Assembly: GCA_002711905.1 (NCBI GenBank)
Contig: PASI01000024.1
Location: 4,750 to 13,907 of the forward strand
Source of the DNA: Thiotrichales bacterium
GTDB taxonomy: Bacteria > Pseudomonadota > Gammaproteobacteria > PS1 > Pseudothioglobaceae
Direction: 5' to 3'
DNA length: 9,158 bases
Shown piece after piece: positions 1-6,952 of the stretch. Made by a program: the position numbers and the translations under genes. How positions within the stretch are numbered: position 1 is the first letter of the stretch; every line of letters starts with the position of its first letter. The notes below the pieces were generated by a model. It saw nothing but the letters and a program-made list of their open reading frames with translations, was not told the origin of the DNA and ran no database searches.

Positions 1-573
1 CTTGTAAGATCAAGCAAAGGTGAAGTGACTCTGGATAATAAAAGCATAGGTCATATGCCAATGCATAAACGCGCAAAGCTAGGGCTTGGCTACCTTCCTC
101 AGGAGCCTTCAATATTTCGTAAGTTAAGCGTTGAAGATAATATCATGGCGGTTTTAGAAATGAACAAATCATTATCTAAAAAGGATAGGCCAGCTCGACT
201 CGAAGAGCTATTATCAGAATTTAAGGTTGAGCATGTTCGCCACATCAAAGGCATTACTTTATCGGGTGGCGAGCGAAGAAGGGTCGAAATAGCTAGAGCC
301 TTGGCGATGGATCCAAAGTTCATTTTATTAGACGAGCCATTTGCAGGGATCGATCCAATTTCAGTTGGCGATATTCAAGAAATAATTTATCAACTACGAG
401 ATAAAGGAATTGGGATATTAATTACTGATCACAACTACAGGGAAATGCTTGATACGTGTAATCATTCTTATGTTTTAAGTGCTGGAAAAATCATAGCACA
501 GGGTGGAAAAGATGCAATTTTGGCCAATGAAGAAGTGAAAAAAGTTTATTTAGGTGAGACAGTAGGTGGCTAG
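1..573 (+). CDS. lptB: LptB, LPS transport ABC ATPase (3' part, cut by window edge)
   Basis: Cytoplasmic ATPase of the LptB2FG complex, which powers extraction of lipopolysaccharide from the inner membrane. The frame is open to base 1, so the GTG at 25 is an internal valine codon and not the start. About 190 residues are visible, and roughly 50 N-terminal residues, including Walker A, lie outside the window (family about 241). Visible motifs are the Q-loop region [14 protein letters not shown] (91-132), the ABC signature [14 protein letters not shown] (259-300), Walker [14 protein letters not shown] (319-357) and the switch histidine in ITDHN (about 430). The signature and the ending KVYLGE are diagnostic of LptB rather than of other small ABC ATPases. 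Its 3' end overlaps tsaD by 8 bases, suggesting translational coupling. In many gammaproteobacteria lptB is followed by rpoN and hpf, which are absent here. Confidence 0.96.
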   Translation, partial: LVRSSKGEVTLDNKSIGHMPMHKRAKLGLGYLPQEPSIFRKLSVEDNIMAVLEMNKSLSKKDRPARLEELLSEFKVEHVRHIKGITLSGGERRRVEIARALAMDPKFILLDEPFAGIDPISVGDIQEIIYQLRDKGIGILITDHNYREMLDTCNHSYVLSAGKIIAQGGKDAILANEEVKKVYLGETVGG

Positions 574-1588
574 TAAAAATCTTATTACTTTGGGGATTGA
601 ATCCTCTTGTGATGAAACTGGAATTGGGATTTACACAAGCAAGGATGGCCTAATTTCCCATAAGCTATTTTCCCAAGTAAGTCTTCATGCAGAATATGGT
701 GGTGTTGTTCCAGAGCTAGCCTCTAGAGACCATATTCAAAGAGCCATACCTTTGATTAAAGAAGCCCTTAATGAGAGTGGAATCAAATTAAATGAGCTTA
801 CTGGCATTGCATATACTGCTGGACCAGGCTTGTCGGGAGCACTTTTAGTGGGCGGATCAATTGCCCAGAGCTTAGCATGGGGTTTAGGTATCCCAGCATT
901 GGGTGTTCATCATATGGAGGGACATCTTTTAGCACCGCTCTTAGAGCCAGAGAGGCCTGAATTTCCTTTTGTAGCACTTTTAGTTTCTGGTGGCCATACA
1001 TTGCTTGTAGATGTTCCTCGAATTGGTGAATATAAGATTCTGGGAGAGTCCCTCGATGATGCAGTGGGTGAAGGATTTGATAAAACCGCTAAAATACTCG
1101 GCTTGGGTTATCCCGGTGGCCCCGCTCTGGCAAATCTAGCAAAAAAAGGTGTCAAGGGTCGATTTACTTTTCCAAGGCCAATGACCGACAGGCCAGGACT
1201 CGATTTTAGTTTTAGTGGTCTAAAGACATTTGCAAGAAACACATTCATTGATTTCCCTAAAGAGAAAGCCAATATTGCCAAGGCATTCGAAGTGGCAGCC
1301 ACTGAAACATTAACAATAAAATGTAACAGAGCTCTTAAACAAACAGGATATAAAACCTTAGTAGTGGCAGGTGGCGTTAGTGCCAACTTGTCACTGCGTG
1401 AATCTTTAAATGAGATGACAAAGGAGATTGATGCAAGTGTTTATTATCCTGCACTAGATTTTTGTACGGATAATGGAGCGATGATTGCTTTAGCAGGACA
1501 CTATAGATTTGTTGCGGGTCAAAGTAATCAAAATTATGAAATAACCATTAAGCCTCGATGGAGTCTTGAAGAGCTTCTTCCGGTGTAG
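566..1588 (+). CDS. tsaD: TsaD, tRNA N6-adenosine threonylcarbamoyltransferase
   Basis: Transfers the threonylcarbamoyl group from threonylcarbamoyl-AMP to A37 of ANN-decoding tRNAs, working with TsaB and TsaE (t6A pathway, cytoplasm). The protein has 340 residues against about 337 in E. coli. It begins with the ASKHA-type segment [11 protein letters not shown] (residues 9-19). The metal-binding HMEGH is at residues 116-120, the glycine-rich LLVSGGHT follows it, and a second metal-binding aspartate is D302 in CTDNGAM. The GTG start at 566 is supported by an AGGTGAG Shine-Dalgarno at 552-558, 7 bases upstream, and by the N-terminal family motif starting a few residues later. The start lies inside lptB (8-base overlap). 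No partner tsaB or tsaE is in the window. The only doubt is the exact start codon. Confidence 0.97.
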   Translation: MASKNLITLGIESSCDETGIGIYTSKDGLISHKLFSQVSLHAEYGGVVPELASRDHIQRAIPLIKEALNESGIKLNELTGIAYTAGPGLSGALLVGGSIAQSLAWGLGIPALGVHHMEGHLLAPLLEPERPEFPFVALLVSGGHTLLVDVPRIGEYKILGESLDDAVGEGFDKTAKILGLGYPGGPALANLAKKGVKGRFTFPRPMTDRPGLDFSFSGLKTFARNTFIDFPKEKANIAKAFEVAATETLTIKCNRALKQTGYKTLVVAGGVSANLSLRESLNEMTKEIDASVYYPALDFCTDNGAMIALAGHYRFVAGQSNQNYEITIKPRWSLEELLPV

Positions 1589-1610
1589 TTAGCATGCTAT
1601 TGATTCTTAT

Positions 1611-1636
1611 ATAGCGCCTGTTTGTAGAGCATAGCG
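1611..1636. repeat. Paired ATAGCG direct repeat upstream of the hisA -10 box
   Basis: ATAGCG occurs at 1611-1616 and again at 1631-1636. The start-to-start distance is exactly 20 bases, about two helical turns. The second copy abuts the TATAAT box of the proposed hisA promoter, and the first covers the place where a -35 element would lie. This geometry would suit a protein dimer binding one face of the DNA, but a six-base repeat can arise by chance. An operator role is inference only. Confidence 0.3.
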
Positions 1637-1642
1637 TATAAT
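1637..1642 (+). promoter_or_regulatory. Probable -10 box of the hisA-rnfH promoter
   Basis: A perfect TATAAT lies in the 95-base gap between tsaD and hisA. No good -35 element is seen at 16-18 bases upstream; that region reads GCGCCT or similar. Transcription would start near 1649, giving a leader of about 35 bases. Either the promoter is weak or activator-dependent, or hisA is read mainly from the upstream genes. I see no intrinsic terminator after tsaD in this gap. Confidence 0.5.
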
Positions 1643-1683
1643 TACACTCACAAATTAAACTTATCAGCTAAATAAATATTCCT

Positions 1684-2421
1684 ATGATTATTATTCCAGC
1701 GATTGACTTAAAAGATGGTCAATGTGTCCGACTCCGTAAAGGAATTATGGAGGATACAACTGTTTTTTCAAATAATCCGACTGAGATGGCTTCCAAATGG
1801 GTAGCTGAGGGAGCAAGAAGACTGCATTTGGTTGACCTTAACGGTGCATTTGAAGGGAAACCCGTTAATGCAGACTGTGTCAATGAGATTACTAGGTCTT
1901 TTCCAGATCTCCCAGTACAAATTGGGGGAGGTATTCGTGATCTACAGACTGCAAGTGCATACATCGAAGCAGGTATAAGCTATCTCATTATTGGAACCAT
2001 GGCAGTCACTCATCCAGATTTTGTGGAAAAGCTTTGTGATGAGTTTCCAAATAAAATTATTGTGGGTCTTGATGCGAATAATGGTCTTGTTGCTACAGAT
2101 GGTTGGGCAAAGCAAACAGATATAGATGTTGTAGAACTGTCAAAAAAATATGAACAGTATGGAGTTAGTTCGATTGTTTATACTGACATTGCGAGAGATG
2201 GAATGATGCAAGGTGTTAATGTTGAAGCGACTGCGAATCTTGCTAAAAAAACATCTATTCCAATCATTGCCTCTGGGGGGATAACTAATCTAGATGATAT
2301 AACAGCACTTCTTAAAAATACTCATCATGGGATCATCGGCGCTATTACTGGGAGAGCAATTTATGAGGGACAGCTTGACTTTAATGATGCGCAAACAATG
2401 AGCGATATCTATGATAGTTGA
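1684..2421 (+). CDS. hisA: HisA, ProFAR isomerase
   Basis: Catalyses the Amadori rearrangement of ProFAR to PRFAR in histidine biosynthesis (cytoplasm). It is a 245-residue TIM barrel of normal family length. The two catalytic aspartates are visible: D8 in PAIDLKDGQ and D130 in VGLDANNG. Phosphate-binding segments QIGGGIRD (79-86) and IIASGGI are present, and the N-terminal [12 protein letters not shown] is typical, so the ATG at 1684 is secure. No Shine-Dalgarno precedes it. No other his gene is in the window; in enteric bacteria hisA lies between hisH and hisF. Its last 11 bases overlap rnfH. HisA rather than HisF is indicated by the N-terminus and the GLDANNG motif. Confidence 0.96.
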   Translation: MIIIPAIDLKDGQCVRLRKGIMEDTTVFSNNPTEMASKWVAEGARRLHLVDLNGAFEGKPVNADCVNEITRSFPDLPVQIGGGIRDLQTASAYIEAGISYLIIGTMAVTHPDFVEKLCDEFPNKIIVGLDANNGLVATDGWAKQTDIDVVELSKKYEQYGVSSIVYTDIARDGMMQGVNVEATANLAKKTSIPIIASGGITNLDDITALLKNTHHGIIGAITGRAIYEGQLDFNDAQTMSDIYDS

Positions 2422-2707
2422 GGTGGCATATGCCTTAGCTGAAAAGCAAAGCCTTATTAGTATCGAAGTAGAAAAAGGGACTACACTTAAAGAGGCAGTT
2501 GAGGCATCAGGAATTCTCGATACTTTTGAGGAGATTGACCTCTCCAAAGATAGGGTAGGTATTTTTTCAAAATTTGCAACTTTAGAGACGGTTCTTAGAG
2601 AAAAAGATAGAGTTGAGATATATCGACCCCTCATCGCAGATCCAAAACAAGTTCGCAAAGAAAGAGCAGCTCTGGGCAAAGCAATGCAAGGCAATAAAAA
2701 AGCCTAA
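2411..2707 (+). CDS. rnfH: RnfH/RatB family protein (UPF0125, ubiquitin-like fold)
   Basis: A 98-residue small cytoplasmic protein with the family marks [11 protein letters not shown] near the N-terminus and [20 protein letters not shown] near the C-terminus. Both match what I recall of E. coli RnfH closely. The fold in this family is beta-grasp, and the biochemical role is not settled: it is linked by name to the Rnf electron-transfer complex and elsewhere forms a gene pair with ratA. The basic C-terminal tail is usual. The ATG at 2411 lies inside the hisA end, and no strong Shine-Dalgarno is seen, so translation is probably coupled to hisA. Its usual neighbours ratA, smpB and bamE are absent. 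Confidence 0.93.
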   Translation: MIVEVAYALAEKQSLISIEVEKGTTLKEAVEASGILDTFEEIDLSKDRVGIFSKFATLETVLREKDRVEIYRPLIADPKQVRKERAALGKAMQGNKKA

Positions 2708-2728
2708 TTCAAGGTAAAATAGAATACC

Positions 2729-2734
2729 TATAAC
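2729..2734 (+). promoter_or_regulatory. Possible -10 box (TATAAC) upstream of corC
   Basis: TATAAC lies in the 42-base gap between rnfH and corC. The best upstream match is TTCAAG at 2708-2713 with a short 15-base spacer, so this is a weak call. A start near 2741 would leave a leader of only about 9 bases before the corC ATG, which has no Shine-Dalgarno. Co-transcription with rnfH is equally possible. Confidence 0.3.
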
Positions 2735-2749
2735 ACATTTAATAATTAT

Positions 2750-3598
2750 ATGAGCGAAGACAAACCTCCGAGTAAATCATTTTTTAAGTTATTTGATAAG
2801 TTTTTTCCTAAAACTTTAAAACCAAGAGCACAACTAATGAAAGCCCTAGAGGAGGCTGAAGAGAATCTTGTAATTGACCCTTACAGTAGGTCAGTTATTG
2901 AAGGAGCTTTGCAAGTTGAAAGTTTAAAAGTGCGTGATGTCATGGTTCCACGCTCAAAAATGATCATGATTAACTCGGAAGCAACTACAAAAAATCTTCT
3001 TCAGATTATGGTGGCCTCATCCCATTCAAGATTTCCAATTCATAACGAAGAGCAAGACTCAATTTTGGGTGTTGTTTTAGCTAAGGATTTACTTGCACAT
3101 TTAGCACAAAATCAAGATGATGAGTTTAACTACAGAGAGTATCTTCGAGATGCTTTGTCGGTTCCTGAAAGTAAGCCGTTGGGAGCTTTGCTTAGAGAGT
3201 TTCAGCAAAATAAATCTCACATGGCAATTGTGCTTGATGAGTATGGTGAAATAGCTGGTCTAGTAACTCTAGAGGACGTTATAGAGCAAATTGTTGGAGA
3301 AATTGAAGACGAACATGATAAGGAGGAAGATAACATCATAGACTATGGAGATGGTCGATATTTGCTTCAAGCCAACACAACATTGATGGAGTTTAATGAA
3401 TTTTTTGATTCAAACATTGCTAGTGATGATTACGATACTGTTGCCGGATTAGTTATTTCTGGCTTTAGCTATTTGCCAGAGCAAATGAGTGAAATCAATC
3501 TTCATGGGTTCCAATTCAAAGTTCTAAAAACAGATAACCGAAGGCTTCATCTTCTTGAAGTTCAACACAAGGTGATTGCTGATAAAGCTAAGGGATGA
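2750..3598 (+). CDS. corC: CorC/YbeX family CBS-domain protein
   Basis: A 282-residue soluble protein of the HlyC/CorC family; E. coli YbeX/CorC is about 292. The order is an N-terminal linker, CBS domain 1 (about 64-122, with VRDVMVPRSKM and SRFPIHNE), CBS domain 2 (about 131-187, with MAIVLDEYGEIAGLVTLEDVIEQIVGEI), and the C-terminal CorC_HlyC transporter-associated domain (about 203-276, with DDYDTVAGLVI). There is no membrane segment, which separates it from the larger membrane-anchored CorB-like members. The family is linked to magnesium and cobalt efflux and, for YbeX, to ribosome and RNA homeostasis; the molecular activity is not firmly known. The usual neighbours ybeZ, ybeY and lnt are missing, so this copy stands alone. 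The ATG lacks a Shine-Dalgarno. Confidence 0.93.
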   Translation: MSEDKPPSKSFFKLFDKFFPKTLKPRAQLMKALEEAEENLVIDPYSRSVIEGALQVESLKVRDVMVPRSKMIMINSEATTKNLLQIMVASSHSRFPIHNEEQDSILGVVLAKDLLAHLAQNQDDEFNYREYLRDALSVPESKPLGALLREFQQNKSHMAIVLDEYGEIAGLVTLEDVIEQIVGEIEDEHDKEEDNIIDYGDGRYLLQANTTLMEFNEFFDSNIASDDYDTVAGLVISGFSYLPEQMSEINLHGFQFKVLKTDNRRLHLLEVQHKVIADKAKG

Positions 3599-3640
3599 AA
3601 AAAGCATTCATTGAAGCCTCAATTAATATCAGTCACTTAG

Positions 3641-3646
3641 TATAAT
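3641..3646 (+). promoter_or_regulatory. -10 box of the pmbA promoter; transcript probably leaderless
   Basis: A perfect TATAAT ends only 8 bases before the pmbA ATG at 3655. With the normal distance of about 7 bases from the -10 box to the start site, transcription would begin at about 3652-3655, at or next to the start codon. The -35 is weak (TCAATT at 3619-3624, spacer 16). No Shine-Dalgarno is present. Confidence 0.55.
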
Positions 3647-3654
3647 TCAGCATT

Positions 3655-4971
3655 ATGAATTCACTAGAACAGACAACGCAATTAGTCATAGACCTAATTA
3701 AACAAAATAAAGCGACCGATTTTGAATTTTTTATTGGAAAGAGCTCTGGTGTTTCAACTGCTGTTAGACTGTCAAATGTTGAAACACTGCAATATCACTT
3801 GGATACGAGTTTTGATGTCAGTGTCTATTTTGGTAAGAATAAGGGTCAAGCGACTAGTGTTGATCTTAGTAAGGAAAGCTTACAAAAGGCTATCGATTCA
3901 GCCTGTATGATTGCAAAATATACTCAAGAGGATCCATTTAATGGTTTAGCGCCAAAAGATAGGATGGCATGGGAGGCCCCTGATTTGGATCTTTATCATC
4001 CATGGAAATTAGAGGCTAAACAGAGTATAGATATTGCCAAAGAGTGTGAACAAATTGCACTTGAACAGAATGAAATTGATAACTCAGATGGCGCTGAGTT
4101 GTCAAGTTATGAGGGCGAAACTTATTACGCTAATTCCAATGGATTGGTTACAAGTATAAGAAATACCAAGCACTCTCTTCACTGCTCTTTGATTGCTAAA
4201 AGAGACTCTGAAATGCAGACTGCTTATGAATATTCAATTGCATTAGATTCAAATGATTTAATGAGTCCTTCTAAAATTGGTCTCAAGGCAGCAAGTCTAG
4301 CGCAAGAAAAACTTGGTTCACGTAATCTGAAATCTCAGAAATGTCCAGTTATATTTATACCAAGACAATCCTCGGGTTTGTTTTCTCAACTTCTTGGGGC
4401 TCTTAGCGGTTCAAGACAATTTAAAAAAACCTCTTTTTTACTAGACTCAATAGATAAAGTTGTTCTCAATGAGTCAATTAGTATATTTGAAGATCCATTA
4501 AAAGCTAAAACACTTGGATCAAGAGCGTTTGACCTAGACGGTGTTTTAAAATCTAAGCAGTTTTTTGTAAAAAATGGAATAGTTTCAACCTACATGATGG
4601 GTCAATACTCTGCCAATCAGCTTGGCTTACAGACTACTGCAAATGCTGGCGGAGTGAGCAATTGTCGAGTTGATTCCAATTATGATGGTGGGCTTACAGA
4701 GTTAACCAAGGATATGAAAAAAGGCCTTATTGTTACTGACTTGATGGGACACGGTGTTAATGCTACAACTGGTGATTATTCTCGAGGCGCAAGCGGTTTT
4801 TGGGTAGAAAGTGGAGAGATTCAATACCCAGTTTCTGGAATTACAATAGCTGGAAACTTAAAAGATATGCTTAAAAATATCGTCTATGTGGGCAATGATT
4901 TTGATCAAAGAAGTAATCTTAAAGTGGGCACAACCTTGATAAGTGAAATGACAATTGCTGGGGAAGGGTAA
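3655..4971 (+). CDS. pmbA: PmbA/TldE, non-catalytic subunit of the TldD/TldE metalloprotease
   Basis: TldD and TldE (PmbA) form a cytoplasmic heteromeric protease that processes small peptides, including microcin B17 precursor and the CcdA antitoxin in E. coli. TldE is the partner lacking the zinc HExxH motif, and no HExxH is found here. The protein has 438 residues against about 450 in E. coli. The strongest marker is the C-terminal block from residue 373 (GDYSRGASGFWVESGEIQYP, then VSGITIAGNLKDML), together with DLMGHGVN just before it and TANAGGVSN further upstream. The tldD partner is not in the window, which is normal since the two genes are often unlinked. The ATG at 3655 sits right behind a TATAAT box, suggesting a leaderless mRNA. 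The stop codon is immediately followed by the start of the next gene. Confidence 0.96.
   Translation: MNSLEQTTQLVIDLIKQNKATDFEFFIGKSSGVSTAVRLSNVETLQYHLDTSFDVSVYFGKNKGQATSVDLSKESLQKAIDSACMIAKYTQEDPFNGLAPKDRMAWEAPDLDLYHPWKLEAKQSIDIAKECEQIALEQNEIDNSDGAELSSYEGETYYANSNGLVTSIRNTKHSLHCSLIAKRDSEMQTAYEYSIALDSNDLMSPSKIGLKAASLAQEKLGSRNLKSQKCPVIFIPRQSSGLFSQLLGALSGSRQFKKTSFLLDSIDKVVLNESISIFEDPLKAKTLGSRAFDLDGVLKSKQFFVKNGIVSTYMMGQYSANQLGLQTTANAGGVSNCRVDSNYDGGLTELTKDMKKGLIVTDLMGHGVNATTGDYSRGASGFWVESGEIQYPVSGITIAGNLKDMLKNIVYVGNDFDQRSNLKVGTTLISEMTIAGEG
4960..4968 (+). promoter_or_regulatory. Shine-Dalgarno deciding the TTG start of the Ubi hydroxylase
   Basis: The purine run GGGGAAGGG lies inside the last codons of pmbA and ends three bases before the TTG at 4972. 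It supports the rare TTG start directly after the pmbA stop codon and suggests coupled translation of the two genes. Confidence 0.6.
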
Positions 4972-6141
4972 TTGAAAAAATTTGATGTCATCATAGTTGG
5001 TGGTGGCATGATTGGACTCTCATTAGTTGTTGAACTATCAAAAAAAATGAATTTAAGTGTTGCAATTATTGATCCAAATGATTGTAATCCAACTATAAAT
5101 GACTCATTTCATACAAGGGTAAGCGCAATTACGCCATCTACCCAGGACTTTTTAAGTTCAATTAATGTATGGGATAAGATTCAAAGAAAAAAAGGATTTA
5201 GTGCCACCAAAGTGTGGGATCAAAATTCACATGGTCATCTCAATTTCTATGCAAAAGATGAAGGTATTAAATACTTAGGCTATATTGTAGAAAATGATCT
5301 AATTCAATCTGTACTATTTAATGCCATTGACCAATCTAAAGTCAGCATGATTAATGCAAAATTAGTTGGATTAACAAAAACAGATATCGGATATACCGTA
5401 AACCTAGAAAATGGTGAAAGCCACTCTTGTAAACTTTTGGTTGGAGCAGATGGTTCTCGCTCTAAAGTAAGAGACTTGACAGAGATTCAAGTCACAGAGC
5501 ATGATTATCATCAAAAAGCAATTATTGCCAATATTGTGAGTGAAAAACCTTTAATGAATACGACTTGGCAAAGATTTTTATCAGACAGTATTCTTGCTAT
5601 TTTGCCACTATCAGATCATCAGGCTTCAATAGTTTGGTCATGTAAAGAGACACTTGCAAATGAGCTTGAAACAAAAGATAAAACAATATTTAGTAAGATG
5701 CTATCTGAGGCATCAGAGTATCAATTTGGAGTTTTGGAGCTTGAAAGCAGTAAAAAAAGTTTTCCTTTGGTATCAAGAACTGCAAAAGAGTATGTTCGTG
5801 CAAATCTGGCGTTAATCGGTGACGCAGCTCATAACATTCATCCATTAGCAGGCCAAGGAGCAAACCTGGGGTTTTCTGATGTCATTGAACTCAGCAAACA
5901 GTTAGTCGAAAACAATGACAAACTTCTGGGAGACTTTCATGTTCTTCGAAAGTATGCAAGAGCAAGAAGGCTTGATAATGAAATGATGTCAAAGACGATG
6001 ACAGGACTTGACTGGATCTACAAGGAGAATAATGAGCCAATAAGGTGGCTTAGGGGCTACGGAATGAATTTAATCGATGAAACACCCATCCTAAAATCCT
6101 TTTTTCAAAGACAAGCCTTGGGTAAAGTGAGTAAAAAATAG
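4972..6141 (+). CDS. UbiH/UbiF/UbiI-family FAD-dependent hydroxylase
   Basis: A flavoprotein monooxygenase of the ubiquinone-biosynthesis hydroxylase family, which adds ring hydroxyls to ubiquinone precursors with FAD, NAD(P)H and oxygen. The 389-residue length is normal. Visible are the dinucleotide-binding GGGMIG (10-15), RVSAIT (49-54), the DG motif CKLLVGADGSRSKVRD (153-168) and the GD motif GDAAHNIHPLAGQGANLG (283-300). The GD motif resembles UbiI/UbiF more than UbiH (which has GNAAQ in E. coli), but the ring position modified cannot be assigned from motifs, so no symbol is given. The start is TTG, set by the purine run just upstream and by the flavin-binding motif following at the usual distance. 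It lies next to the cyclo-ligase and 6S RNA genes, as ubiI/ubiH do more loosely in E. coli. It ends exactly where the convergent cyclo-ligase gene ends. Confidence 0.93.
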   Translation: MKKFDVIIVGGGMIGLSLVVELSKKMNLSVAIIDPNDCNPTINDSFHTRVSAITPSTQDFLSSINVWDKIQRKKGFSATKVWDQNSHGHLNFYAKDEGIKYLGYIVENDLIQSVLFNAIDQSKVSMINAKLVGLTKTDIGYTVNLENGESHSCKLLVGADGSRSKVRDLTEIQVTEHDYHQKAIIANIVSEKPLMNTTWQRFLSDSILAILPLSDHQASIVWSCKETLANELETKDKTIFSKMLSEASEYQFGVLELESSKKSFPLVSRTAKEYVRANLALIGDAAHNIHPLAGQGANLGFSDVIELSKQLVENNDKLLGDFHVLRKYARARRLDNEMMSKTMTGLDWIYKENNEPIRWLRGYGMNLIDETPILKSFFQRQALGKVSKK

Positions 6142-6696
6142 CTATCGAATAAATCGCGTTGGAGTCACTATTCCGTCAACTGGAACATCCCAAGGTTGAG
6201 AGGAAAGACGATTCACTTCTTGAGCATCAAATGCCAATCCAAATAACTTTGGCACTCGAAAATTCTTTAATTTACTGTGAAAGCTAAGAGTTTTATCATA
6301 GAAGCCTCCCCCCATTCCAAGTCGGTTCTTATTTTTATCAAATCCAACAAGAGGCATCAGAATGATATCCATTTTGTGGGCCCCTAGAAGAGGACTAAAG
6401 ATTGGCTCATCTATGCCAAACCTATTTTTTCTGTAAAGTTTACCCATCTTTGCAAACTTTAGTTTTTCTCCAACAAGAATAGGTAAATAAACAAAGTAAC
6501 CCTGATGAGTTAAAAAATTTATTGTGTCAATAGTTTCAATTTCACCATCATTGGGAGTGAAAATTGCAATATGTTTTGCATTTCTAAAAATGGCATTTTT
6601 TTGGCATTGAAATAGCAGTTTTTTGCCTTTCTTTTTTCGAGTGGGCGTATCGATTGACTTTCTAATGACTCTAAGTTTTTTTCGAAGTTCTTTCAT
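6142..6696 (-). CDS. fau: 5-formyltetrahydrofolate cyclo-ligase (YgfA/Fau family)
   Basis: Converts 5-formyltetrahydrofolate to 5,10-methenyltetrahydrofolate with ATP, returning the storage folate to the one-carbon pool (cytoplasm). It has 184 residues, matching the family. The key motif RLGMGGGFYDKTL (125-137) is the conserved nucleotide- and folate-binding loop, and PWDVPVDGIVTPTR (168-181) is the typical C-terminal signature. The N-terminus is unusually basic (RKKLRVIRKS, then RKKKGKK). The ATG at 6696 is the natural start; only a weak purine stretch precedes it. Directly upstream on the same strand is the 6S RNA gene, the classic ssrS-ygfA pair of proteobacteria, in which both are usually transcribed together. 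Its stop abuts the stop of the convergent hydroxylase gene. Confidence 0.95.
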   Translation of the reverse strand: MKELRKKLRVIRKSIDTPTRKKKGKKLLFQCQKNAIFRNAKHIAIFTPNDGEIETIDTINFLTHQGYFVYLPILVGEKLKFAKMGKLYRKNRFGIDEPIFSPLLGAHKMDIILMPLVGFDKNKNRLGMGGGFYDKTLSFHSKLKNFRVPKLFGLAFDAQEVNRLSSQPWDVPVDGIVTPTRFIR

Positions 6697-6713
6697 TCGT
6701 CACTTTATTTAAA

Positions 6714-6738
6714 TATGTACTAATTTTAGCAGTACATA
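6714..6738. repeat. Inverted repeat (hairpin) between 6S RNA and the cyclo-ligase gene
   Basis: TATGTAC at 6714-6720 pairs perfectly with GTACATA at 6732-6738 around an 11-base loop. In the minus-strand transcript the hairpin comes after the 6S RNA and about 17 bases before the cyclo-ligase ATG, and is followed by an AU-rich stretch rather than a U-run. It is a poor intrinsic terminator. It could mark a processing site that separates 6S from the mRNA, or shield the ribosome binding region. The pairing is visible; the role is inference. Confidence 0.4.
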
Positions 6739-6769
6739 AAAAGAAAGAATGGTTATTTAGAATTAGATT

Positions 6770-6946
6770 AGAGGGTCCGTTGTGCCGTGTTGACATGGTC
6801 CTGAACCATTCTGGTTCAAGGCGGAAGTTCGATGTTTACCGTAGGTTTCCCACTTCAAGGTGGGCATACACAAAAGCAACCAATCTCATCTCCTTTTCTA
6901 TACATAATCGGCTCAGGGAAATAAATCAAGCACGAACACAACAGAT
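6770..6946 (-). ncRNA. ssrS: 6S RNA
   Basis: 6S RNA binds sigma70 RNA polymerase by imitating an open promoter and lowers transcription in stationary phase. Read on the minus strand, CCCTGAGCCGAT (6918-6907) is identical to the conserved segment of E. coli 6S RNA that templates pRNA. Near the 3' side, CCTTGAACC (6821-6813) and GGTTCAGG (6807-6800) form the conserved hairpin with one bulged U. The ends close into a long stem: GTTGTG (6942-6937) with CACAAC (6784-6779), GTG (6933-6931) with CAC (6789-6787), and TTGA (6929-6926) with TCAA (6793-6790). The length of about 177 is close to the 184 of E. coli. A promoter sits just upstream, and the cyclo-ligase gene lies downstream on the same strand, the conserved linkage. 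The 5' end is set by the promoter (start near 6946); the 3' end is uncertain by about 10 bases. Confidence 0.93.
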
Positions 6947-6952
6947 AAATAA

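Noticed and set aside
25..27. GTG as the start of lptB
   Set aside because: The frame is open to the window edge and the ATP-binding Walker A region of the family must lie upstream, so this is an internal codon.
2290..2694. A 134-codon minus-strand open frame
   Set aside because: It lies entirely opposite hisA and rnfH, both of which match known families strongly; serine/leucine-rich shadow composition.
3722..3910. A 62-codon plus-strand open frame inside pmbA
   Set aside because: Out-of-frame shadow within a well-supported gene, with no start signal of its own.
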